Source: Taylorella asinigenitalis ATCC 700933 (lineage in GTDB: Bacteria > Pseudomonadota > Gammaproteobacteria > Burkholderiales > Burkholderiaceae_B). Taken from it: a stretch of DNA of 64,000 nt. The notes below the pieces were generated by a model. It was not told the DNA's origin. It did no database searches and saw only the letters and a list, made by a program, of their open reading frames with translations. Location of the stretch: assembly GCF_000687755.1 (NCBI RefSeq), contig NZ_JHXN01000002.1, positions 121,587-185,586 of the forward strand, given 5' to 3'. The position numbers and the translations under genes are program-made. Of the stretch, positions 9,853 through 18,569 are shown piece by piece. Positions within the stretch are counted from its first letter, which is position 1. Every line of letters begins with the position of its first letter.

Positions 9853-10662
9853 ATGAATTTAAGTATATTGCATTGGTTAACGCCTTGGGAGTTTTCTCCT
9901 ACGTTACTAGTGCTTTTCTTTTTAGCAGCACTTCTATTTCTTAGAGGCCAATCAAAAGTAAAAGTAAATTTAATAAGAAAAGCACTATTTTGGTTTGGTT
10001 TTGTCTTGTTGTATCTAGCAATTCATACGCACCTTGATTACTACGCAGAAAGAGTGTTTTTTGTACATAGAGCTCAACACGTAGTATTACACCATTTAGC
10101 ACCAATTATTATTATGGGATCTTACCCGCTTTCAGTGTTTAAAGCTGGTTTGCCATCATCAATAAGAAAGAAAATATCAAAATTTTGGGACTCCAAATTA
10201 GGTGGTGTCTTATATAAACTCGGAACTAATAAATACTTTATACCATTCATGTTTGTATTTTTAGTTCTTATCTGGTTAGTACCTTCAATACAGTTTTATT
10301 CAATGCTTGATCAGATGTGGTATCGAATCATGAACTGGTCAGTTGTCGTGAGTGGTTTTTTATACTGGCATATGATTCTGGATAGAAGATCAAAGCCTCT
10401 TGCATCAATGAGTCATTTATCTAGAGTAATTTCACCAATAATTTCTATGGTGCCACAGATTATTGCAGGTGTATGGATAAGTAGTTCAGAGAGAGATTTA
10501 TTTCCATTATTTGATTTGTGTGGCAGGGCATTGCCAGTGACACCACTTGAAGACCAAGCACTAGGAGGCTTAATTATGTGGTTGCCTGCTGCTATTATTG
10601 AATCATTTGGCTTTGTGGCCGCATTAGCCATTTGGCTTAATAGATCGTCCAAAGGACGTTAG
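9853..10662 (+). CDS. CtaG-like cytochrome c oxidase assembly membrane protein
   Basis: 269 residues with about seven membrane segments. The histidine-rich stretch FVHRAQHVVLHHLAP, then YWHMILDRR and DQALGGLIMWLPAA, are characteristic of the caa3-type CtaG family of oxidase assembly proteins (unrelated to the Cox11 copper chaperone also called CtaG). These conserved histidines lie at membrane boundaries and probably bind metal. No oxidase subunit gene is nearby, so the partner enzyme is not shown by context. It ends two bases before the RhlE-like helicase gene, so the two are likely co-transcribed. Confidence 0.82.
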   Translation: MNLSILHWLTPWEFSPTLLVLFFLAALLFLRGQSKVKVNLIRKALFWFGFVLLYLAIHTHLDYYAERVFFVHRAQHVVLHHLAPIIIMGSYPLSVFKAGLPSSIRKKISKFWDSKLGGVLYKLGTNKYFIPFMFVFLVLIWLVPSIQFYSMLDQMWYRIMNWSVVVSGFLYWHMILDRRSKPLASMSHLSRVISPIISMVPQIIAGVWISSSERDLFPLFDLCGRALPVTPLEDQALGGLIMWLPAAIIESFGFVAALAIWLNRSSKGR

Positions 10663-10664
10663 AA

Positions 10665-11999
10665 ATGGATAAAAAAGAATTTAAAGAATTTGGATTTCAC
10701 TCAAAAATCCTAGAAAACATTTCAAATACAGGCTATCTGCATGCCACCCCGATACAGGCCTTATCATTTCCACCAATATTAGAAGGGCGTGATGTGATGG
10801 GTGCTGCACAGACAGGGACAGGGAAGACAGCGGCATTTACATTGCCACTTTTAAATAGAATGATCCCAAAGGCAAGCTTCAGCACATCTCCCGCAAAGCA
10901 TCCAGTACGCATGCTTGTACTGACACCGACGCGAGAGTTAGCGGAGCAAATTTCTAAAAATGTCATTGCATATGCAGATGGTTTGCCGCTAAGAACTTCT
11001 CTTATTTACGGAGGCGTGGATTTTAATGCTCAAAAGCATGAGCTTATGCGAGGTGCTGATATTGTTATAGCCACTCCTGGCAGGCTACTTGATCATGTTG
11101 AGCAGAGAACTATTAATTTGAATCAAGTTGAATTTCTGATTTTGGATGAGGCTGATAGGATGTTGGATATGGGTTTTATGCCCGACCTATTAAAGATTCT
11201 TGCTCAACTTCCAAGCAGAAGGCAAAGTCTATTATATTCAGCGACATTTAGCGATAACATTCGCTCGCTTGCTCAAAAGTTTTTGCATGATCCAGTTGAG
11301 ATAACAGTTGCATCAAATAATTCGACAGCTTCTACGATTACGCAAGAGATTTTTAGTGTGAGTGAAGCGGAAAAAAATGCAGCTCTGCTCTATCTTCTTG
11401 CCTCACGTAATTTTAATAATGTAATTATTTTCTCAAACAGAAAAATAACCTGTAAAAATCTTGAGCGATATTTAAATAATTTAGACTTATCGGCTCAATC
11501 TCTTCATGGAGATAAAACGCAAAGCGAGAGAACAAAAGCTTTGAATTTATTTAAAAGTGCGAAATGCAATATTCTAGTTGCTACTGATGTTGCTGCACGT
11601 GGACTTGATATTAGTGATGTGGATGCCGTGATTAATTATGAGCTCCCACCGACATCTGAAGATTATGTACACCGCATAGGAAGGACAGGAAGGGCTGGAA
11701 GAAAGGGCATTGCCATCTCAATGTATTCAAGCGATGAGAAAGAAAGTTTGCATGAAATTGAAACCTTGATTGGAACGAAATTTAGAAGTACAAAACTTAG
11801 CATTCCTGATATGTTTAAGATAAATTTTTCAAGTAACAACAGGGGAAACTTGCAATCAATTAAAGAGGAATTTAATAAAAATAAATTCTTCTATAAGCCC
11901 TATGAAGAAGAGGAAGCTCCGTTATCAACGCAAGAATTTAATTCCAAAAAACCTAAACTTTATAACAAAAATGTGCCAGCTTTACTAAGAAGAAAGTAA
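10665..11999 (+). CDS. rhlE: DEAD-box RNA helicase, RhlE type
   Basis: 444 residues. Q motif HATPIQALSFP, Walker A AQTGTGKTAAF, PTRELAEQI, the DEAD box in LILDEADRMLDMGFMPDL, SAT in LLYSATFSD, and the C-terminal RGLDISDVDAVINYELP and HRIGRTGRAGRKG. The LDMGF following DEAD and the basic tail (NKKPKLYNKNVPALLRRK-like ending) fit RhlE, which acts in ribosome assembly and RNA decay; other DEAD-box subfamilies cannot be fully excluded. It overlaps the 3' end of the thioredoxin-like gene tail-to-tail by 15 bases. Confidence 0.9.
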   Translation: MDKKEFKEFGFHSKILENISNTGYLHATPIQALSFPPILEGRDVMGAAQTGTGKTAAFTLPLLNRMIPKASFSTSPAKHPVRMLVLTPTRELAEQISKNVIAYADGLPLRTSLIYGGVDFNAQKHELMRGADIVIATPGRLLDHVEQRTINLNQVEFLILDEADRMLDMGFMPDLLKILAQLPSRRQSLLYSATFSDNIRSLAQKFLHDPVEITVASNNSTASTITQEIFSVSEAEKNAALLYLLASRNFNNVIIFSNRKITCKNLERYLNNLDLSAQSLHGDKTQSERTKALNLFKSAKCNILVATDVAARGLDISDVDAVINYELPPTSEDYVHRIGRTGRAGRKGIAISMYSSDEKESLHEIETLIGTKFRSTKLSIPDMFKINFSSNNRGNLQSIKEEFNKNKFFYKPYEEEEAPLSTQEFNSKKPKLYNKNVPALLRRK

Positions 12000-12365
12000 C
12001 TCTTGCACAAGCATTTTTATATCTGACGGGCCTGAATTCGTATGTCCTTGGTCGTTTTCGAGCATCCTCTTAAGATGTAGAATGTGGGGAAGCATCGTTC
12101 CATAAAAGATATTTGAGCCATTTTTTTGGATCAGTATCGTGGGAAAATCCTCTACATCCAAGTCGTCCAAAAGCTCTGGATCCTCTTCAATGTCAACCCA
12201 TAAAAATAGCTCTTTGCGTTCTTGGCTTAGTTTTTTAAAGGCATCATAGAATTCAACGCAAGTTCTACACCATTGAGCACAATAACAAACAACAATAGCA
12301 TCAAATGATTTTATGGTTTCGGCTAATTCATTTGCTTTTGGCTTAAGTGGTGAAGTAAATATCAT
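11985..12365 (-). CDS. Thioredoxin-fold protein with WCRTC active site
   Basis: About 126 residues from the ATG at 12365, which overlaps the pyrD stop codon in ATGA and so is the likely coupled start; an in-frame start 21 bases upstream is less likely. The fold is thioredoxin-like: AIVVCYCAQWCRTCVEFYDAF carries the CxxC redox pair (C-R-T-C rather than C-G-P-C), and DVEDFPTILI supplies the cis-proline region. There is no signal peptide, so it is probably cytoplasmic. The partner protein is unknown. It is co-directional with and downstream of pyrD. Confidence 0.78.
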   Translation of the reverse strand: MIFTSPLKPKANELAETIKSFDAIVVCYCAQWCRTCVEFYDAFKKLSQERKELFLWVDIEEDPELLDDLDVEDFPTILIQKNGSNIFYGTMLPHILHLKRMLENDQGHTNSGPSDIKMLVQELLSS

Positions 12366-13399
12366 TTTCTTAAAGCGTTCAAACACTCTTCCACTAATTG
12401 TGGTCCGTGATAAATTAAGCCAGTGTATATTTGAATTGCATTTGCCCCAGCAGCAATTGTCTCCTTAGCGGCATCGCCAGATTGAATTCCACCCACTCCA
12501 ATAATCGCTTTATCGCTTGATAGTTTTTCTCTTAGTCTTCTGATTACACGCAATGACATTTGATGAAGCATAGGTCCAGATAAGCCTCCAGTCTGCGATG
12601 CAAGTTCGTGATTAGCTATTGACTGGCGCGAAATTGTAGTATTTGTGGCAATGACTCCCTCAATATGATGCTCTGTTATTAGAGCGGCAATCTCATCAAT
12701 TTGCTCATCCTCTAGGTCTGGAGCTATTTTTAGAGCAATTGGTACATAACGGTGATAGTTTTTTTGCAATTCAAGGCGTTTTTCGTGAAGAGTTTTAAGT
12801 AAATCTTCTAAGGAACTTGAGTTTTGTAAGTCCCGTAAATTTTTTGTATTAGGGGAGGAAATGTTTATGCTTACATAATCTGCATAAGGATATACTCCTT
12901 CTAATCCAATTAAATAATCTTGCGTTGCTTCTTCAATAGGTGTGTCAGCATTTTTACCGATATTTAAACCTAAAATTCCACCGTTTTTTTGAAATGAGCT
13001 TTGTTTAACGTTTTGAATAAATGCATCCAAACCATTATTATTAAAACCCATCCTGTTAATTAAAGCACTATGCTCTGGAATGCGATATAACCTAGGTCTT
13101 GGATTGCCTGGTTGTGCTCTTGGTGTCACCGTGCCGATTTCAAGAAAACCGAAACCAAGCCCTGCTAAAACATCAATATAATCCCCATTTTTATCAAGAC
13201 CAGCAGCTAAGCCTACAGGATTTTTAACCTTCAAACCCATAAACTCAGTTTCAAGCGGTGGAAATGATTTTTGCAGAAATCGTCTAAGTATTGGATTGTT
13301 TGAATATTTCTTAAGCTGATTCAAAGTCCATACATGAGCATCTTCTGCGTTCATATTGAATAAGAATCTACGGACGTAGTGGTATGGATTAAAGCTCAT
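12362..13399 (-). CDS. pyrD: Dihydroorotate dehydrogenase (quinone), class 2
   Basis: 345 residues. An N-terminal membrane-associating helical part (RRFLFNMNAEDAHVWTLNQL) is followed by the FMN barrel with GLAAGLDKNGDYIDVLAGLG, EIGTVTPRAQPGNPRPRLYR, the catalytic Ser region VSINISSPNT and GVGGIQSGDAA. Class 2 enzymes oxidise dihydroorotate and pass electrons to the quinone pool, linking pyrimidine synthesis to respiration. It follows the NUDIX gene by two bases on the minus strand and is translationally coupled to the thioredoxin-like gene. Confidence 0.97.
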   Translation of the reverse strand: MSFNPYHYVRRFLFNMNAEDAHVWTLNQLKKYSNNPILRRFLQKSFPPLETEFMGLKVKNPVGLAAGLDKNGDYIDVLAGLGFGFLEIGTVTPRAQPGNPRPRLYRIPEHSALINRMGFNNNGLDAFIQNVKQSSFQKNGGILGLNIGKNADTPIEEATQDYLIGLEGVYPYADYVSINISSPNTKNLRDLQNSSSLEDLLKTLHEKRLELQKNYHRYVPIALKIAPDLEDEQIDEIAALITEHHIEGVIATNTTISRQSIANHELASQTGGLSGPMLHQMSLRVIRRLREKLSSDKAIIGVGGIQSGDAAKETIAAGANAIQIYTGLIYHGPQLVEECLNALRK

Positions 13400-13401
13400 A
13401 G

Positions 13402-13992
13402 TTAAGAAATAATATTATTGGATTCAATCGAGAACTTAGCCGTAGGTATTTGTCCGCTTGCTAAGGCATTTTGAGTTTCAGGTAAGAAATAGTGTTTTAA
13501 AGTTGTATAAATGGTGCCAAAAGCAAGTTCATCCCATGGAATTTCATCTTGATCAAAAAAACCAATTTCAAGGGTTTCTTCGCAAGGATTAAAATCAATA
13601 TCAAGCAAGTCCGCTAAATACATAATATGTACTTGACTTACATATGGGACATCTATAATCGTAAACAGTCCCTTGATATTAACTTTAGCTGAAGCTTCTT
13701 CCATGGTTTCTCGAATTGCTCCTTCTGTGGATCCCTCTTTAAGTTCAAGAAATCCTGCTGGCAATGTCCACTTTCCATATCTAGGCTCGATACCTCTTTT
13801 ACATAGAAGAACTTTCCCCTCATATATTGTTAAAGTACCAGCCACTACAAGAGGATTTCTATAGTGAACGGCTCCACAATTTAAGCAGACATCACGTTCA
13901 CGATTATCTCCAGGAGGAATCATATGTGTTAACTCACTACCACATTGTGTACAAAATTTCTGCTTAATAGGAGCGGGATGTAATTCGGGCAT
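13402..13992 (-). CDS. NUDIX hydrolase with N-terminal zinc ribbon
   Basis: About 196 residues from the ATG at 13992. The N-terminal zinc ribbon has two cysteine pairs (CTQCG and CLNCG), followed by the NUDIX box GFLELKEGSTEGAIRETMEEA with the REtxEE metal-binding pattern. This two-part layout fits the NudC/ADP-ribose-type group (zinc-ribbon NUDIX), which hydrolyses nucleoside diphosphate derivatives; the exact substrate cannot be read from the sequence. A longer reading from an upstream start adds 15 residues without similarity. It is first in a three-gene minus-strand unit with pyrD and the thioredoxin-like gene. Confidence 0.85.
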   Translation of the reverse strand: MPELHPAPIKQKFCTQCGSELTHMIPPGDNRERDVCLNCGAVHYRNPLVVAGTLTIYEGKVLLCKRGIEPRYGKWTLPAGFLELKEGSTEGAIRETMEEASAKVNIKGLFTIIDVPYVSQVHIMYLADLLDIDFNPCEETLEIGFFDQDEIPWDELAFGTIYTTLKHYFLPETQNALASGQIPTAKFSIESNNIIS

Positions 13993-14093
13993 AATCAAAC
14001 CTGTTTTGAATCTTCTATATTGTAGACTAGAAAACAATTAGTGGTATTAAGGTTACACTTCTAGCTTAAATATATAAACATTAATTATTTTCG

Positions 14094-14122
14094 TTAAACA
14101 AAAATAAACCCTATGCTATACT
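14094..14122 (+). promoter_or_regulatory. Predicted sigma-70 promoter of the tRNA cluster
   Basis: TTAAAC at 14094-14099 and TATACT at 14117-14122 are separated by 17 bases, ideal spacing. The expected transcription start is near 14129, 16 bases before tRNA-Leu. Confidence 0.55.
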
Positions 14123-14144
14123 TATTAACTTCACTATTTCCTAG

Positions 14145-14233
14145 GCACTCGTGGTGAAATAGGTAGACACAAGAGACTTAAAATCTCTCGGACATTTACG
14201 TCCGTGCCGGTTCGATTCCGGCCGAGTGCACCA
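14145..14233 (+). tRNA. tRNA-Leu (anticodon UAA)
   Basis: A complete class II tRNA of 89 bases. The acceptor arms GCACTCG/CGAGTGC pair fully, the anticodon loop CTTAAAA gives UAA, there is a long variable arm, the T arm is CCGGTTCGATTCCGG, and CCA is encoded. It is the first of three closely spaced tRNAs. Confidence 0.97.
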
Positions 14234-14290
14234 AAGAGATGGTATATTGAGTTTCTTGATTTGATACCTTATACTTTTTTTCTTTATTTT

Positions 14291-14381
14291 GGAAGCTTGG
14301 CAGAGCGGTTGAATGCACCGGTCTTGAAAACCGGCGAGGGTTTGTAGCCCTCCGTGAGTTCGAATCTCACAGCTTCCGCCA
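14291..14381 (+). tRNA. tRNA-Ser (anticodon UGA)
   Basis: A class II tRNA of 91 bases. The acceptor stem GGAAGCT/AGCTTCC pairs, the anticodon loop CTTGAAA gives UGA, the variable arm is long (GAGGG...CCCTC), and CCA is encoded. Confidence 0.97.
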
Positions 14382-14401
14382 CTTTAAATAGTGAGTCTTG
14401 T

Positions 14402-14478
<77 letters not shown>

Positions 14479-14567
14479 TTTCACTCTCTTTAGTATATCC
14501 CCTAAATAAATTTTCATAGTTTTTCTCTAAAATGTTCTCTATAGATATGAATCTAGGGGGTATTTTT

Positions 14568-15239
14568 ATGAAAAAAAATATTATGAAAGCACTAACATTA
14601 AGTATGTTTATGTTGGTCGCATCTAATTCCATCAATGCTCAAACTAAGACTGATGCGGATCTTGAAGCCTCTATACAAAGAGGAAAACAAGTTGCTCAAG
14701 TTTGTGTGGCCTGTCATGGCGAAAACTTTCAGGGCATTGTTGTATCTGAAGACGAGGTCAGACCTCGTTTGACTGGTTTAAATAAAGATTATTTAAAACA
14801 TCAAATCGAATCATTCAAAAACAATTCTCGTGAAAGCATAATTATGTCCCCGATGGCAGGCATATTGGACGACGCAAAAGCAGAGGATGTTTTTAATTAC
14901 ATAGCATCATTGCCAGTTATTAAAGATACTAAAAATATTGATGAATCATTGTTAGCTAAAGGAAAAAAATTAGTCTACGAAGGGGATTGGGACAGAAATA
15001 TTCCACCCTGTATGGGCTGTCATGGGCTTGATGCCTATGGAGTCGGTTCAACTTTCCCTAATATAAACGGTCAATCATCTGAATACATAAAAGCCCAGAT
15101 TAAATCTTGGAAGGACGGTAAAAGAAATAACGATACTCTACATCTAATGAAAACTATAGCTAGTTATTTAGAAGAGGATGATATCAATGCAGTTGCAGCT
15201 TGGCTTGCTTCACAACCAGCTAAAAGAGGGGAGAAATAA
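14568..15239 (+). CDS. tsdB: Di-haem cytochrome c, TsdB-like electron acceptor of thiosulfate dehydrogenase
   Basis: About 223 residues from the ATG at 14568, which has AGGGGG eight bases upstream. A Sec signal peptide (lysine-rich start, hydrophobic core, SINAQ cleavage region) is followed by two class I cytochrome domains, each with one CxxCH haem site: CVACH (about residue 50) and CMGCH (about 147). Methionine ligands are plausible at MSPMAG and LMKTIAS. It lies one base upstream of tsdA, the tsdBA arrangement known from several beta- and gammaproteobacteria, where TsdB accepts electrons from TsdA in the periplasm. A generic cytochrome c4-like role is the main alternative. Confidence 0.82.
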   Translation: MKKNIMKALTLSMFMLVASNSINAQTKTDADLEASIQRGKQVAQVCVACHGENFQGIVVSEDEVRPRLTGLNKDYLKHQIESFKNNSRESIIMSPMAGILDDAKAEDVFNYIASLPVIKDTKNIDESLLAKGKKLVYEGDWDRNIPPCMGCHGLDAYGVGSTFPNINGQSSEYIKAQIKSWKDGKRNNDTLHLMKTIASYLEEDDINAVAAWLASQPAKRGEK

Positions 15240-15240
15240 G

Positions 15241-16290
15241 ATGATTAAAAAGATTCTGACAGTTACTCTTAGTATTTTTATGAGTGTATCTTTCACAAAT
15301 GTCTTGGCACAAAAGATTTCTAAAATGGGTGCTGATCTCACTCAAGAAGAAAGAGAATATCTTAAAAAAATGCTTCCTGGTTTTCCAGAACCAAAAGATG
15401 ATGAATTTGTACATATTCCTCCAACCATGGAAGATTTAGAGGCTAGTGATTTAAATCCAAAACTTAAAGAAGTTATTAAAAGAGGTAGAGATCTTTTTGT
15501 AAACACACAGCAGCTTCGCGGTAAAAACGTTTTTAATAATTTAAATTGTTCGAACTGTCACATGGCTGAGGGACGTAGGCCGTTCGCAGGTCCAGTTTGG
15601 CCAGCTATAGTTACATTGCCAGATTTTAGAGGAAAAAATGGTCACGTTAATAATTTTGAAGAGCGTATAGTTGGCTGTTTCTCTTATTCTATGAATGGAA
15701 AATCACCCGAGTATGGTAGCGATGATATGGTTGCTATAGCCGCATATCATCAGTGGTTAGCTAAGGGTGTTCCTATGTATCCTGGAGTTAAGATATATGG
15801 TCGTGGATTTCCTAAAATGCAGGACCCTCAAGAGAAGCCTACAATTGCTAGAGGTAAGGATAAGTACATAAAAAATTGCTCTGTTTGCCATGGAGAAGAT
15901 GGACAGGGGGTTGTTCAAGGAGACCACGTTGTTTTTCCTCCATTGTGGGGTGATAATTCATATAACTGGGGTGCGGGAACTGTTCGTAATTTCACATTAG
16001 CTACGTTTATTAGATATAACATGCCGTTTGGTCATGGTGGATCAGTAAGCGAACAAGATGCGTGGGATATTGCACAATTCGTTAATTCGCAAGAGAGACC
16101 ACAAGACCCCCGTTACACAGGTGATGTGAAAGAGACTCAAGAAAAATTCTTTAAAACATTCCATAAACACACGCAATATGCAAATGAATTGGATGGAAAA
16201 GTATTGGGTAACCATTCTAATACTGGATCTAAGCCCTTCTTAAAGCCCGAACTTCTAAGGCCTAGGACTTTCACACCATCAAAAGAGTAA
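15241..16290 (+). CDS. tsdA: Thiosulfate dehydrogenase (tetrathionate-forming), TsdA
   Basis: About 349 residues from the ATG at 15241, with a signal peptide ending in NVLAQ. Two haem sites, CSNCH and CSVCH, flank the TsdA-specific block ERIVGCFSYSMNGKSPEYG. Its cysteine is the unusual axial ligand of the active-site haem in characterised TsdA enzymes. The sequences MVAIAAYHQWLAKGVP and GRGKDKYIKNCSVCHGEDG-like second domain also fit. TsdA couples two thiosulfates to tetrathionate (or the reverse) in the periplasm. It forms an operon with the preceding cytochrome and ends in a clear hairpin terminator. It suggests sulfur-based respiratory chemistry in this organism. Confidence 0.88.
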   Translation: MIKKILTVTLSIFMSVSFTNVLAQKISKMGADLTQEEREYLKKMLPGFPEPKDDEFVHIPPTMEDLEASDLNPKLKEVIKRGRDLFVNTQQLRGKNVFNNLNCSNCHMAEGRRPFAGPVWPAIVTLPDFRGKNGHVNNFEERIVGCFSYSMNGKSPEYGSDDMVAIAAYHQWLAKGVPMYPGVKIYGRGFPKMQDPQEKPTIARGKDKYIKNCSVCHGEDGQGVVQGDHVVFPPLWGDNSYNWGAGTVRNFTLATFIRYNMPFGHGGSVSEQDAWDIAQFVNSQERPQDPRYTGDVKETQEKFFKTFHKHTQYANELDGKVLGNHSNTGSKPFLKPELLRPRTFTPSKE

Positions 16291-16294
16291 AAAT

Positions 16295-16320
16295 AAGGGG
16301 CTATCTAAGCCCCTTTATTT
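16295..16320 (+). terminator. Rho-independent terminator after tsdA
   Basis: The stem AAGGGGC/GCCCCTT (16295-16301 with 16309-16315) has a seven-base loop and is followed by TTTATTT. It begins four bases after the tsdA stop. The loop contains the stop codon of convergent pgi. Confidence 0.8.
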
Positions 16321-17669
16321 GATTGTTTCCCCCAATCCACACCCCATTGGTCATATGGATTTATATCCCATATAACTGATTTTATGAATGTCTCATGTTC
16401 ATACAAAGCTATGATTGAACCTAAGACTCTTGGTGTAAGCTCTTTGTATTTAATTGAATTTGAAGGGGTTGTTCCTTTTAATTTTTGAGAGGGTGGAAGG
16501 TTTGCACAAGCATTGCCAAAATATAAAAGTTCTCTTTGATGTTTATATTCTTCGAACAAATCAGTCAAACTCTCATTTACAATAAAATCTACGCTAGTTG
16601 GGTGCATTCCCTGATGCAGCCATTGAAAATAAGTATGATGTGCTTGTGTACAGTTCAAGCCCCACACAACGCCTTCGGTAGACAGCTCCACAGCATCACC
16701 TGAGATCGTTACAGATTTTCCGAGCGATTCCATTTTAAGTTGCTGTAGATATGGATTTAAGTACTTTAACTTAGGGTCATAGATGGCAATGTTTGTGCTT
16801 TTATGCTCAAAAATATTTTGATTTATTATGGAGTGCATGGCCATAAGTATTGGTATATTTGAGGGCGTCTCTTGCTCCCTGAAATGCTTATCTATTATTT
16901 GTGCGCCCTTAATAAATTCGCTGTAGGCATCAGCTCCGCATGCTATTGCAGCCGTCAAACTATACATAGTCCAAAGAGAAAATCTACCTAATATACCATC
17001 TGGTACAAATTTATTTTCGATAGGAATTTCAAGTTCATCTAGTAATTCATTATTTTCAGAAATTCCAATTATGTTTTTGAACGTATCTTTGGGTTTTTCC
17101 TTTTTAAGCCATTCTTTTACCTGATTAAGATTTGATATAACTTCCTTTGTTTTTAAGGTTCTTGAGACTACGACAACTAATGTTGACTCTGCGTCAAGCC
17201 TTTGGGGTAGATGACCATTTAAGTTAGGGTCAAAGGAAGATAGAAATATTATTTCTGGGCTTTGTGGATTTTTGAAAGCATCAACAAGAAGCTTAGTTCC
17301 CCATTCATTGCCACCGATACCTATATGTATAACGGTCTTAATTCTATCTATATGTGAAAATTCTTTTTGGTATCTTTCAAAGAAGCCATCGTAGTTATTT
17401 CTTTCAAAAAGATGATTAGATGGATTCCCTATAACTGGTTCAAAAATTTTCTTTCGTTTATTGTGAAAATCTCTTAGGTTAAGAAGATTCTCAAATAGCT
17501 CAACAGTTTTTGAAGATTTCTTTTGAAAAGTAAAATCGAGAGTTAAATTTCCAATTTCATGTTCATCAGGCTCTGGTGTGAATTTTATAGAATGCACTTG
17601 ATTAGCAAATTCATCCCAAACTGTGCGAAATTTTGTTGTGGTAATATTTTTTGAATTATCCATAATCAT
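16305..17669 (-). CDS. pgi: Glucose-6-phosphate isomerase, short and divergent
   Basis: About 454 residues, much shorter than E. coli Pgi (549). Recognisable sites are HIGIGGNEWGTKLL (normally IGGSxLGP), VVVVSRTLKTKEV (normally SKTFTTxET), GRFSLWTMYSL, QQLKMESLGKSV with the catalytic Glu, the His region QWLHQGMHP, and the terminal Lys site QWGVDWGKQ. The usual GTNGQH stretch is changed to CTQAHH. The fold and principal catalytic residues are retained, but several sugar-phosphate-binding serines differ, so activity or substrate may be altered. The ATG at 17669 is preferred over an upstream TTG; an ATG at 17663 is also possible. Three CATTGCCA words in mixed orientation lie inside. Confidence 0.85.
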   Translation of the reverse strand: MIMDNSKNITTTKFRTVWDEFANQVHSIKFTPEPDEHEIGNLTLDFTFQKKSSKTVELFENLLNLRDFHNKRKKIFEPVIGNPSNHLFERNNYDGFFERYQKEFSHIDRIKTVIHIGIGGNEWGTKLLVDAFKNPQSPEIIFLSSFDPNLNGHLPQRLDAESTLVVVVSRTLKTKEVISNLNQVKEWLKKEKPKDTFKNIIGISENNELLDELEIPIENKFVPDGILGRFSLWTMYSLTAAIACGADAYSEFIKGAQIIDKHFREQETPSNIPILMAMHSIINQNIFEHKSTNIAIYDPKLKYLNPYLQQLKMESLGKSVTISGDAVELSTEGVVWGLNCTQAHHTYFQWLHQGMHPTSVDFIVNESLTDLFEEYKHQRELLYFGNACANLPPSQKLKGTTPSNSIKYKELTPRVLGSIIALYEHETFIKSVIWDINPYDQWGVDWGKQSNKGA

Positions 17670-17708
17670 TGCTGAACATGAGTTGTCCAATTATAAAACC
17701 TTAACAAT

Positions 17709-18569
17709 ATGAGCAAGCCGACTACACAGATAAAAAAAGCAGTTTTTCCCGTGTTTGGGTATGGGACACGGTTTTTGCCTATAACGAAAGCATTGCCAAA
17801 GGAGATGCTACCAATAATCGACAAGCCACTTTTGCATTACGCTGTAAAAGAGGCCGTGGATGCGGGTATCGAGGATTTGATTTTTATTGTGGGCGGTAAT
17901 CGACAAAGTATCGAAGATTATTTTGATAGAAATCTATTGCTCGAATCAAAGCTTAGGGAAGAGGGAAAAGAGGATTTGCTTCGCATGGTAGAGGAAATTG
18001 TTCCTTCAAATGTGAATTGTATTTTTATTCGCCAACATGCACCGATAGGCCTAGGGCATGCGGTTCTTCAAGCTAGACCTGCAATTGGGGATGAGCCGTT
18101 TGCGGTTTTGTTAGTGGATGATTTGTTTTATTGTGAAGAACAGGAGCCTTCTGCGTTAAAAAAATTGATTAATACCTATTTTGAGACGAGAAGCACAGTC
18201 ATTGCCACCCATGAGGTGGGGCGGGACATAATTCAAAATTACGGTGTTATCGAGGGCATTTTAGATAGCGAGACAGGAAGCTATGTTTTAAGTGATATTA
18301 TTGAGAAGCCCAATCCAAGCCTTGCTCCATCAAATATGGCTATTTTGGGACGTTATGTGCTAGAGCCTGATATTTTCGAGAGTTTGCGTCAGACGCAGCC
18401 AGGAAAAAACGGGGAAATCCAACTTACAGACGGTATTGGGAGGCTACTGAAAAGTAAGCAAGTCAGGGCTTTACCCATCACTAATCTTCACTTTGATTGC
18501 GGCTCTAGAGAGGGATGGTATAGGGCCAATATGTTCTATGGTCGTAAAGTTTATGGATTTAAAGAGTAA
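17709..18569 (+). CDS. galU: UTP-glucose-1-phosphate uridylyltransferase GalU
   Basis: 286 residues. The nucleotide-binding start is KAVFPVFGYGTRFLPITKALPKEMLPIIDKPLL, with VGGNRQSIEDYF, the metal-binding LLVDDLFY and the GRYVLEPDIF block. It makes UDP-glucose for envelope polysaccharides. The usual glycine-rich AGLGTR reads here as FGYGTR. It is divergent from pgi with about 40 bases between the genes and overlaps folK tail-to-tail by 19 bases. Two CATTGCCA words lie inside (17791 and 18200). Confidence 0.96.
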   Translation: MSKPTTQIKKAVFPVFGYGTRFLPITKALPKEMLPIIDKPLLHYAVKEAVDAGIEDLIFIVGGNRQSIEDYFDRNLLLESKLREEGKEDLLRMVEEIVPSNVNCIFIRQHAPIGLGHAVLQARPAIGDEPFAVLLVDDLFYCEEQEPSALKKLINTYFETRSTVIATHEVGRDIIQNYGVIEGILDSETGSYVLSDIIEKPNPSLAPSNMAILGRYVLEPDIFESLRQTQPGKNGEIQLTDGIGRLLKSKQVRALPITNLHFDCGSREGWYRANMFYGRKVYGFKE

